Below, piece by piece: positions 1-6,023 of a stretch of 39,390 nt of DNA. The notes beneath the pieces were generated by a model. It made no database searches. It was not told the origin of the DNA and worked only from the letters and a program-made list of their open reading frames with translations. The stretch is taken from positions 1 to 39,390 of the forward strand of contig CALXIA010000019.1 of NCBI GenBank assembly GCA_944388245.1. The letters are read 5' to 3'. This stretch comes from an uncultured Gemmiger sp. Its GTDB lineage: Bacteria; Bacillota; Clostridia; Oscillospirales; Ruminococcaceae. Numbering within the stretch: the first letter of the stretch is position 1; each line of letters starts with the position of its first letter. Made by a program: the position numbers and the translations under genes.

Positions 1-309
1 GACTGTTCCGGCAAACGAGCCCGGCAGCTTCTGAACAGCGATTACGAGAAGTACGACCTTCTGATTGGCATGGATCGGGCCAACCTGCGGAGTATGTACC
101 GGATCTGCGGCGGCGATTTTGCCGACAAGATGCACCTGCTGATGGACTTTACCAACCGTCCCGGAGAGGTAGCCGATCCGTGGTACACCGACGATTTCGA
201 AACGACCTGGCGGGATGTGGAGGAAGGTTGCCGGGGCTTGCTCCAAAAAATAATCAGCAAAGAGGTTCGGACGAGTGGACAAGCTGGTTGTCAAGGGAGC
301 GGAAATTAG
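1..309 (+). CDS. Low-molecular-weight protein-tyrosine phosphatase, C-terminal part (5' end outside window)
   Basis: The frame is open from base 1, so the N-terminal catalytic CX5R loop lies outside the window. What remains fits the C-terminal half of the LMW-PTP/ArsC-like phosphatase family, which removes phosphate from phosphotyrosine proteins in the cytoplasm. Visible family marks are the YDLLIGMD strand, the N-x-R segment after it, and DPWY, which matches the family's DP(Y/W)Y loop carrying the general-acid Asp. The family usually stops soon after the helix that reads GCRGLLQKII here. This frame instead runs 17 more codons (SKEVRTSG...) to a TAG at 307-309, overlapping the next gene by 35 bases. 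A six-A run at 245-250 is the likely place of a slip: one A fewer would give an immediate TAA. The identity is well supported; the native terminus is not. Confidence 0.8.
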   Translation, partial: DCSGKRARQLLNSDYEKYDLLIGMDRANLRSMYRICGGDFADKMHLLMDFTNRPGEVADPWYTDDFETTWRDVEEGCRGLLQKIISKEVRTSGQAGCQGSGN

Positions 310-619
310 TGTACAATGGAATTCCGAGCGAGATGACTTTATCAGCTTGACTGACATCGCCAAGCTGAAGGACAGCGACAATCCTCGCTACATTATCCAA
401 AACTGGCTGCGGAACCGGAATACGATTGAGTTCCTGGGTGTTTGGGAATCTCTATACAACCCGTCTTTTAACCGTGTCGAATTCGATGCGTTTAGGCATC
501 AGGCCGAGCGGCTGGCAAGGCTCAATGCCATCGCCATCAGTCAGATGGAAATCTTGACGCAGGATCACCGCATCGAAGCTCTGGAGGCTCATAGTGGAGA
601 ACTGTCTCCCAGAGAGTAA
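275..619 (+). CDS. KilA-N domain protein, apparently internally deleted
   Basis: This 114-residue product begins with GTG at 275, nine bases after an AGAGG site inside the phosphatase gene. Residues 1 to about 65 match the KilA-N DNA-binding domain of phage and mobile-element proteins (D-x-ISLTDIAK, NWLRNRNTIEFLG-x-WE, NP-x-F-x-x-VEFD-x-F). The last part (QAERLARLNAIAISQMEIL) resembles the C-terminal helix that, in the full-length proteins I recall, lies some 150-200 residues further on. The middle, including the usual SP-x-KWIE and GRYGGT-x-AH stretch, is missing and the frame stays open. I infer an in-frame internal deletion near base 493. A naturally short member is the alternative. DNA binding may survive, but function is unknown. 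Base composition is lower in GC than in the housekeeping genes. Confidence 0.65.
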   Translation: MDKLVVKGAEISVQWNSERDDFISLTDIAKLKDSDNPRYIIQNWLRNRNTIEFLGVWESLYNPSFNRVEFDAFRHQAERLARLNAIAISQMEILTQDHRIEALEAHSGELSPRE

Positions 620-688
620 AATAATATACTGGACGCTTGCGAGTGGGTGAAGGCCGTGGCATCTATAGTGTTGCGATGTTCCAAACAA

Positions 689-734
689 AACAAATCCGAA
701 CCTTACGCCGGTGGGCGACGGGTTCGGATTTGTT
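689..734. terminator. Bidirectional rho-independent terminator
   Basis: A perfect 14-bp stem (689-702 with 721-734) with an 18-base loop sits between the convergent KilA-N gene and beta-helix gene. It is preceded by A-rich and followed by T-rich sequence (TTGTTTAT), so it can work on either strand. Confidence 0.75.
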
Positions 735-802
735 GTTTATACGCGGCTGCGTCCCGGCATTTCATGAACCATTTTTTGCGCCGGTACAGGATCCGGCAAA
801 CC

Positions 803-840
803 ACTGCGCCCCGCTTTTCAACCGACAAGCGGGGCGCAGT
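803..840 (-). terminator. Stem-loop just after the beta-helix gene
   Basis: A perfect 14-bp stem (803-816 with 827-840) with a 10-base loop lies 14 bases past the stop of the minus-strand gene. The T-run after it on that strand is short (GGTTTGCC), so it may be an mRNA 3'-end stabiliser backed by the terminator at 689-734. Confidence 0.55.
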
Positions 841-854
841 GCAGCAAAGAAGGT

Positions 855-2549
855 TTATTCTTTGGCGTTTTCCATCCTGTACCATTGAATATCCGGGTTT
901 GACGATGGCATTTCGCAGATGAGCACGCCATCTTTGGCCTGGGCGATCACATTGTCATGAATCTGCATCTTCACCGAGTCATGCTGGGAAATGCGGAAGA
1001 TCGCCATGGTACTGCCCAACAGGATATTGCCGGATATTTCAAACTCCCTGGCAAACTGCACACCATCGGTCCCCAGATCCATAGAGGCGGGCATTTCGGC
1101 ACAGGCGTTGTTCAGGCCGTTGCCGGTATCCAGGATGATATTGTCCCGCAGGATCAGCGCGTCAAAGACGTTTGTGAAGTCGGGTTCGATAAAATAGGTG
1201 CGCATACCCTGCCCGCAGTTTTCCACAAGGTTTCCTTCCGCAAGATAGGTGCCCATATCCGACACCTGTGTGCCGTTGTTCTCAAACGTGCAGGCGTTGC
1301 CTCCCTGCCGCATATAGTTGTTCCGGATGGTAACATCGTTTGCCACGCAGTAGATGCCATCCCCGATCAGGCAGAGGTTGTTGGTGGGTTCTGCGGATTC
1401 ATACTGAAACAGAGAGTTGCCGCCCCACTCCACGGTACAGTTCTGAATGACCGCCCCTTTGGCGCGATCCAGCGAACTGCTCAGCGCATTGTCCAGATAA
1501 TATTTCAGGGACAGGTTGTCCAGCACAAACCCGTCGGCGTGATAGCCGTCCAGAATACTGCCGTACACATCCCCGTAGGAATTCCTCTGTATCGACAGGA
1601 TCGCAATATCCTCAAAACAATCCGCAGGATTGCCGCCGTCGCAGCGCAGATACAGATCGCCCACCCGATAATCCAGATAAAAGTCTACCGGATAGCTGAG
1701 ACCGGTGAGATCCACACGGCTGATATAGGTCAGATCCTCTGTCAGCTGCTCCGCTACCTCCCGGTATTCCCCCGCGCTTTTGATGCTGATGTTGGTGCAG
1801 GGATCCTCCGGCGCGCACAATCCATTGACCGGGTCCATGGGCAGAACATCCACGGCCAGCCAGCCGTCCGGCGTGGGCCACTCCAAAACGCGCCTGGCAT
1901 AGTCGGTGTCGTCAAACACGATACCTCCCACGTCGCCCAGCGCCTGGTGATACCGCCAGATCTTTTCCCCGTTCTCCCCTTCATACCACAGTTCCCAGTA
2001 CTCCGGCTGCGCGGAGTTTTCCTGCACGATGGTGAGGACCGGTTTTGGGCCTTCTCCATAGGCCGAGTAGGTCACGTTGCTGATCAGGCGGATCGGGTTT
2101 TCGGTGAGACGGTATATGCCGCCTCGTTCAAAAAACACCGCGTCGCCTTCCTGCACATCTCCCCAGGTGGTCCGCCCCGGAGATCTCCAGGCGGTTTCGG
2201 GAGAGCGCCCGTCGTTTTCGTCATTGCCGTTTGGGGATACATAGTACGCTGTACCCGTATAAGTTTCCCCGGGGATGAAGGTATCCCCCTTCACAATGGT
2301 GGTAGGCGTGTTCAGGATCGCTTCTCTCCGGGCATTTGCCTCGGCGTAGTAGGGGGCAAGTGCCTCCGTCTCTTCCAGAAAATAGAATTCCGAGTCTGGC
2401 AGCATACCGGCAATAGCCGCGGCCTCCTCCGAAGCGGGTCCGGGCGTTGGCTGCACAGGATCCATGGCCGAGTCGGGGACCTCGGCGCAAGCCACGAGGG
2501 CGATTGCCATCATCCATGCGAGAAACTGTGCGGACCAATGTTTTCTCAT
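855..2549 (-). CDS. Right-handed parallel beta-helix lipoprotein
   Basis: The 564-residue product has a lipoprotein signal: a basic start, a hydrophobic core, and the lipobox LVAC with Cys21 as the predicted lipidation site. It should therefore be anchored outside the membrane. After a linker to about residue 90, the segment GTAYYVSPNGND-x-NDG followed by A-W is the usual start of pectate-lyase-like right-handed beta-helix proteins. The rest has many N-rich turns (IRNNYM, EGNLVENCG, LRDNIILDTGNG) typical of beta-helix coils. Such proteins often bind or cleave polysaccharides, but no catalytic set can be assigned here. The start has a strong GGAGGTGA site, and a promoter lies about 70 bases upstream. 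The gene is single, flanked by terminators. Substrate unknown. Confidence 0.8.
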   Translation of the reverse strand: MRKHWSAQFLAWMMAIALVACAEVPDSAMDPVQPTPGPASEEAAAIAGMLPDSEFYFLEETEALAPYYAEANARREAILNTPTTIVKGDTFIPGETYTGTAYYVSPNGNDENDGRSPETAWRSPGRTTWGDVQEGDAVFFERGGIYRLTENPIRLISNVTYSAYGEGPKPVLTIVQENSAQPEYWELWYEGENGEKIWRYHQALGDVGGIVFDDTDYARRVLEWPTPDGWLAVDVLPMDPVNGLCAPEDPCTNISIKSAGEYREVAEQLTEDLTYISRVDLTGLSYPVDFYLDYRVGDLYLRCDGGNPADCFEDIAILSIQRNSYGDVYGSILDGYHADGFVLDNLSLKYYLDNALSSSLDRAKGAVIQNCTVEWGGNSLFQYESAEPTNNLCLIGDGIYCVANDVTIRNNYMRQGGNACTFENNGTQVSDMGTYLAEGNLVENCGQGMRTYFIEPDFTNVFDALILRDNIILDTGNGLNNACAEMPASMDLGTDGVQFAREFEISGNILLGSTMAIFRISQHDSVKMQIHDNVIAQAKDGVLICEMPSSNPDIQWYRMENAKE

Positions 2550-2594
2550 ACTGTCACCTCCTGCAAAAACAGCGATTCCTTATCGTGTGACACG

Positions 2595-2624
2595 ATTATA
2601 CCGAGTTTGCAGAAGGCGCGGCAA
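2595..2624 (-). promoter_or_regulatory. Promoter of the beta-helix lipoprotein gene
   Basis: On the minus strand, TTGCCG (2619-2624) is followed after 18 bases by a perfect TATAAT (2595-2600). The start codon lies 45 bases downstream of the -10 box. Confidence 0.65.
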
Positions 2625-2740
2625 CAGACAGGGCAAAAAAAGCGTATTTTGAGAAATAATTCTCCTTTTTCCTCTCAGGAAAGCGCGGAACATACGCCCG
2701 CCGTTTTTATTTTGCAGATGTTGCGGCCCCCGGATCGACG

Positions 2741-2845
2741 GATCCCCCTGAAACCGGGCAAGGGCATCCCGGCCCGGCCTGTGGCCGGGGTCAGCCGGTC
2801 GTACACCGCCAGCGGATGGTCCGCGCGGCAGACTAAGGAAGAGGT
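2741..2845 (-). pseudogene. Possible remnant of a LysR substrate-binding domain
   Basis: Within the 402-base gap 2550-2951, the minus strand encodes VCRADHPLAVYDRLTP, which looks like the (V)C-x-ADHPLA-x-x-x-x-LT segment of LysR-type regulators. The LysR protein at 4500-5399 has a very similar stretch, VCQADHPLAACESLT. Similarity fades into a run rich in G and R, and no start, HTH or full domain remains. I read it as a decayed fragment, with chance similarity as the alternative. Apart from this and the two flanking promoters I see nothing in the gap. Confidence 0.3.
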
Positions 2846-2885
2846 AATAAGTATGGTGTGTCGCCGTCCTCACTTCGTTATACAC

Positions 2886-2914
2886 TTGCACGTCTTTTTT
2901 GAATCTGTTATGCT
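2886..2914 (+). promoter_or_regulatory. Promoter of the GNAT acetyltransferase gene
   Basis: TTGCAC (2886-2891), 17-base spacer, TATGCT (2909-2914). The start codon is 37 bases further on, behind an AGAGGAGAG ribosome site. Confidence 0.6.
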
Positions 2915-2951
2915 TTACTTCATCCAGAGAAACAAAAATAGAGGAGAGAGA

Positions 2952-3479
2952 ATGGAAAAGATTCAATATGAAAACCTGACTCTCCGTCAGGCCGAAGTCT
3001 CCGACGCAAAGCAGCTTGCCGCCTGGTGGAACGACGGCGCAGTCATGGCTCACGCAGGTTTTCCCAATGGCGTGGGAACCACGGAGGCCGAAGTCATAAA
3101 AGGACTTGGCAAGGGCTGTCTAATGATTCAAGAAGACGACCGACTGATCGGTGAGTGCAATTACCGCGATGCAGATATCGGTGTCGCTGAAATCGGTATC
3201 AAAATCTGTGAAACCGATGGTCAAAATCGTGGTGTAGGCAGAAAAATCTTAAGCATGCTGATCGGCTGGCTGTTTCAAAACGGCTATTCTAAAATCATTC
3301 TCGACACAAATTTGAAGAATACGAGAGCGCAACACGTTTACGAATCCCTTGGTTTCCGCAAGGTGAGGACGAATATAGACGCCTGGAAAGATCAGCTTGG
3401 TCAGCTTCAATCTTCCATCGACTATGAGTTGGTTAAGGAAGATTTTATCAGCTACATCAACAACATGCTTCAGATTTAA
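2952..3479 (+). CDS. GNAT family N-acetyltransferase
   Basis: A 175-residue protein of the GCN5-related acetyltransferase fold, which moves an acetyl group from acetyl-CoA to an amine. The N-terminal strand ENLTLRQAEVSDA and the CoA-binding turn Q-x-x-G-x-G (QNRGVGRKIL) are visible, followed by the late motif N-x-RA-x-x-VYESLGFRKVR that closes the fold. The layout resembles RimJ/RimL-like or aminoglycoside-type GNATs, but the acceptor cannot be named. The ATG at 2952 follows AGAGGAGAG by a few bases and has its own promoter. The same frame stays open far upstream only because it runs antisense through the beta-helix gene. The gene is AT-richer than the core genes and lies between relics, which suggests recent acquisition. 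Confidence 0.85.
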   Translation: MEKIQYENLTLRQAEVSDAKQLAAWWNDGAVMAHAGFPNGVGTTEAEVIKGLGKGCLMIQEDDRLIGECNYRDADIGVAEIGIKICETDGQNRGVGRKILSMLIGWLFQNGYSKIILDTNLKNTRAQHVYESLGFRKVRTNIDAWKDQLGQLQSSIDYELVKEDFISYINNMLQI

Positions 3480-3485
3480 GACACC

Positions 3486-3670
3486 CTACTCCTCCTCATC
3501 CCGGAAGTGAAAGACCACATACTCTTTCAAAAAGCCGATCACTTTCCGGCAGGCCTCCGCCGTGATGCCGTTCTGCGCCGCGCCCACCAGTTCCTCGGTC
3601 ATGCGGAACAATTCCTTGTGCTGCTCATCGATGCGCGGCACCCGATCTGATAGCTGTCCTTCCACATCAT
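3486..3670 (-). pseudogene. Bacteriohemerythrin, frameshifted and truncated
   Basis: Starting at ATG 3670 (or 3667), the minus strand reads MWKDSYQIG. After restoring one G in the run at 3641-3643, it continues VPRIDEQHKELF and ends at YVVFHFRDEEE followed by TAG. These are the opening segment, the first iron-ligand His (DEQH) and the second His/Glu motif (H-F-x-x-EE) of the hemerythrin family, an O2-binding di-iron four-helix bundle. The later H-x-x-x-H and Asp ligands are gone. Without the added base the reading ends after 23 codons. An AGAGG-like ribosome site remains upstream. Two independent defects make this a pseudogene. It lies beside rubrerythrin, another di-iron protein of oxygen defence. 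Confidence 0.8.
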
Positions 3671-3779
3671 AGATACAATCCCTCTTTTATTCTGATTTGA
3701 TCCATATTGTAGCACCCCCGATCTGGAAAAACAAAAAAACAGGGGCGGAAAATTCGGGACGAAGAGAAGCGGATCCCGC

Positions 3780-3808
3780 TTGACAAGCCGATAAAAAAGG
3801 AATATATT
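3780..3808 (+). promoter_or_regulatory. Rubrerythrin promoter
   Basis: A consensus TTGACA (3780-3785), an exact 17-base spacer and TATATT (3803-3808). This is among the strongest promoters in the window. Confidence 0.8.
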
Positions 3809-3810
3809 AA

Positions 3811-3833
3811 CAATAACAATTATCACTATTATC
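3811..3833 (+). promoter_or_regulatory. PerR/Fur-type operator candidate
   Basis: Just after the -10 box, the minus strand reads GATAAT-AG-TGATAATTGTTATTG. TGATAAT matches one full arm of the 7-1-7 Fur/PerR box, the opposite arm matches at 4 of 7 positions, and an extra GATAAT sits three bases away. Its place over the transcription start would suit a repressor released by peroxide or low iron. Which of the two proteins would bind cannot be told from the site. Confidence 0.5.
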
Positions 3834-3846
3834 CAGGAGGCATACT

Positions 3847-4419
3847 ATGGAATTCAAAGGCTCTCGTACCGAGCAAAATCTGTTGGCGGCTTTCAGCGGG
3901 GAATCCATGGCCCGCAACAAATATCTCTTTTTTGCCGAAAAGGCCCGGCAGGAAAAGCAGGAGGAAGTGGCGGAACTGTTTGAGAAGATGGCCAAGAACG
4001 AGGGCGTTCACGGCCGGCTGCTCTACCACTATCTGAAAGGGGTGGGCAGCAGCGCCGCCAATCTGCAGGAGGCGATCCAGGGTGAGTACGGGGAATGGAG
4101 CAGCATGTACCCCTCCTTTGCCCAGATCGCCAAGGAGGAGGGCTTTGCCGAGGTGGGCACCCTGTTCGATCAGATCGCCAAGATCGAAAAGGACCACGAG
4201 TTCCGGTTTTTGTCCGCGCTGGCCAAGCTGAGCAGCGCCGCCGGGGCCGCCGCCCAGAAGGAGGCGCCGGTCGCCCCCGCCGAATCCAAAACCGTCACCG
4301 TCCAGGGATACCGCTGCATGTTCTGCGGCGCCACCTACGAGCATCGGCCGGACGTGTGCGACGTTTGCCAGGCGATCGGTTCCTTTGAGCCCACCACCTT
4401 CCAGAAAAAAGTCGATTGA
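3847..4419 (+). CDS. rbr: Rubrerythrin
   Basis: A 190-residue di-iron peroxidase that reduces hydrogen peroxide to water in the cytoplasm of anaerobes, with electrons passed through its rubredoxin domain. The ferritin-like part (about 1-128) shows the expected ligands: Glu19 (GES-x-ARN), Glu52 and His55 (NEGVH), Glu80/Glu83 (GEYGE) and Glu114/His117 (EKDH). An Ala/Pro-rich linker (130-147) leads to a C-terminal rubredoxin-like iron site with Cys157, Cys160, Cys171 and Cys174. The length is normal for the family. The start follows an AGGAGG site. The gene is monocistronic between a strong promoter and a terminator, and the operator-like sequence at 3811-3833 suggests peroxide or iron control. 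Confidence 0.95.
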   Translation: MEFKGSRTEQNLLAAFSGESMARNKYLFFAEKARQEKQEEVAELFEKMAKNEGVHGRLLYHYLKGVGSSAANLQEAIQGEYGEWSSMYPSFAQIAKEEGFAEVGTLFDQIAKIEKDHEFRFLSALAKLSSAAGAAAQKEAPVAPAESKTVTVQGYRCMFCGATYEHRPDVCDVCQAIGSFEPTTFQKKVD

Positions 4420-4470
4420 TCGCTCGTTTCCCTTTCGGCAAGAAACGAGAATAACGTTTTTGACAGTCTG

Positions 4471-4496
4471 AGCCCGGCCTTTTGGCCGGGCTTTTT
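4471..4496 (+). terminator. Rubrerythrin terminator
   Basis: A 9-bp GC-rich stem (4471-4479 with 4484-4492), a TTTT loop and a following T-run. It ends next to the stop of the convergent LysR gene. Confidence 0.85.
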
Positions 4497-4499
4497 CCG

Positions 4500-5399
4500 T
4501 TACCCCGCCGGCGGCGGGTCGGCGGGGCTCAAGGTTTCCTCCAGCAGGGTCACAAACCGGCGCAGCGCGGCGTCGCGGGTGCCGCTCCGCCAGGCCGCCC
4601 CGAAGGAGAGCGGCGCGCAGCCCTCGATGGGGATATACCGCAGACCGGGGCTGCGCAGCTGGGGAAAGTCCATCATCACCGCAAAGGCATACCCCGCCGC
4701 CACCATGGCCAGCAGCACCTCCTGGGTCTCGCAGAAGAGCACCTGATCCGGGCTGACGGCGGTGACGATCTGCCCCTGCAGGGCAAACAATGCCGCCGGG
4801 CAGGCGGGCGGACGGGCAGCCGCGACCCGGCCCCCTGCCTTGAGCTGGTCCATCGTCAGGCTCTCGCAGGCGGCCAGGGGGTGATCCGCCTGGCAGACAC
4901 AGACCACCGGGCAGCGCACCAGTTCCCGGTATACGCTGCCCGGCGGGGCGGTGTCGGAAAAGGTGAACAGCATCTGCACCTCTCCCTCCGCCAGCAGGTT
5001 GTCCAGCGCGCTCATCGGCACCAGTCGCAGGATCGGCAGCACCTGGGGCGCCTGACGCCGCATGCGCTCCAGCGCCGGGCCGATCAGCATCAGATCCGCC
5101 GCGCTGCGGCAGCCGATGGCCAGCCGGGTCATCTGCCCCGCCTGGCTGCGCCGCACCTGCAGCCGGGCCGCCCCGCTCAGCTTGAGGATCTCCCCCGCGT
5201 ACTGCAAAAACAGCTGCCCCTCCCGGGTCAGCCGCACGCTCTTGCTGGTGCGGCGGAACAGCGGCACCCCCAACTCATCCTCCAGCGTTTTGATCTGGTG
5301 GCTCACCGCCGGCTGGGTCAGGCGCAGACGCTCCGCCGCGCGGGAGAAGTTCAGAAAATCCGCCACCGCCATAAAACATTCCAGCTGTGTGGTGTTCAC
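4500..5399 (-). CDS. LysR family transcriptional regulator
   Basis: A 299-residue one-component regulator. Residues 4-63 form the winged HTH (LECFMAVADFLNFSRAAERL, then TQPAVSHQIK-x-LEDELG-x-PLF-x-R), followed by the linker helix and a periplasmic-binding-like effector domain with the usual VCQADHPLA segment. I chose GTG at 5399 because it follows AAGGGGGAAA at good distance and starts the conserved NTTQLECF. An in-frame start at 5432 would only add a non-conserved leader. The effector and target genes are unknown. The gene diverges from the MarR-exporter operon with overlapping promoters, so it may regulate itself or the exporter. Confidence 0.9.
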   Translation of the reverse strand: MNTTQLECFMAVADFLNFSRAAERLRLTQPAVSHQIKTLEDELGVPLFRRTSKSVRLTREGQLFLQYAGEILKLSGAARLQVRRSQAGQMTRLAIGCRSAADLMLIGPALERMRRQAPQVLPILRLVPMSALDNLLAEGEVQMLFTFSDTAPPGSVYRELVRCPVVCVCQADHPLAACESLTMDQLKAGGRVAAARPPACPAALFALQGQIVTAVSPDQVLFCETQEVLLAMVAAGYAFAVMMDFPQLRSPGLRYIPIEGCAPLSFGAAWRSGTRDAALRRFVTLLEETLSPADPPPAG

Positions 5400-5461
5400 G
5401 CAGTTTCCCCCTTTTGTCTCATTTTCGTACAACGCAAAAGATCCATAAATATCTTTTATTG

Positions 5462-5490
5462 ATGATAACAGATTTGAATTTCACATGCAA
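5462..5490 (-). promoter_or_regulatory. LysR gene promoter
   Basis: On the minus strand: TTGCAT (5485-5490), 17 bases, TATCAT (5462-5467). It overlaps the oppositely directed MarR promoter. An ATC-N7-GAT dyad at 5451-5463 lies just past the -10 box and could be a LysR contact. Confidence 0.6.
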
Positions 5491-5508
5491 CCGATCCTGT
5501 GCTATAAA
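5480..5508 (+). promoter_or_regulatory. MarR-exporter operon promoter
   Basis: TTCACA (5480-5485), 17 bases, TATAAA (5503-5508). The start codon at 5553 follows AAGGAGGG. Confidence 0.55.
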
Positions 5509-5552
5509 AGTAAGGTATCGAACTGTTGGCTTTGCAACAAGGAGGGAACGGC

Positions 5553-6023
5553 ATGGCACAGGACCAAGGGGCGCTGGTGATGGACAGCCGGCAGATCAAC
5601 ATACAGCTGGATCTGCTGGCAAACCGGCTTCTGGCCCCGGCGGACATCACGATGGTGCAGGCGCAGCTGCTGCTGTATATCCTGCGCCACTCCCGGGAGG
5701 GGGCGTCGGCCACCGTCATGCAGCGCATCTCCGGCCATTCCAAGGCCACCATTTCCAAGCTCGTTCAGCGGCTGCGGGAAAAAGGATACGTGGAGGCCCT
5801 GCCCTGCCGGCAGGATGACCGGCGCCGGCTGCTGTACGGCACCGACGAGGGCCGCCGGCTGGAAGGGTTTCTGACCCGGTCCATCCGCGCCGCCTACGAC
5901 CGGCTCTTTCAGGATTTCTCGGACGAGGAACTGAACGAGCTGGACCGGCTGCAGAAAAAGATGCTGCGCAACCTGGCCGCTGGCGGCCGGGCGCGCGAGA
6001 TAAAGGAGGCATACGGAAAGTGA
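5553..6023 (+). CDS. MarR family transcriptional regulator
   Basis: A 156-residue winged-helix regulator. The recognition helix region reads SGHSKATISKLVQRLREKGYVE and is followed by the wing, where DDRR fits the family's D-x-R signature. Helices at both ends would form the dimer interface. MarR proteins usually repress a transporter operon and leave the DNA when a small molecule binds. Here the gene is first in an operon with two ABC exporter halves, and its stop overlaps the next start by four bases, so control of the exporter and of itself is likely. The start at 5553 was chosen for the AAGGAGGG site seven bases upstream. No clear operator palindrome was found. Confidence 0.9.
   Translation: MAQDQGALVMDSRQINIQLDLLANRLLAPADITMVQAQLLLYILRHSREGASATVMQRISGHSKATISKLVQRLREKGYVEALPCRQDDRRRLLYGTDEGRRLEGFLTRSIRAAYDRLFQDFSDEELNELDRLQKKMLRNLAAGGRAREIKEAYGK

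Noticed and set aside
957-2951. The long upstream part of the frame that ends in the GNAT gene
   Set aside because: It is antisense to the beta-helix lipoprotein. The GNAT gene has its own promoter, ribosome site and conserved start at 2952.
3599-3670. Short minus-strand protein starting MMWKDSYQIGCRAS
   Set aside because: It is the first part of the frameshifted hemerythrin gene, not a separate gene.
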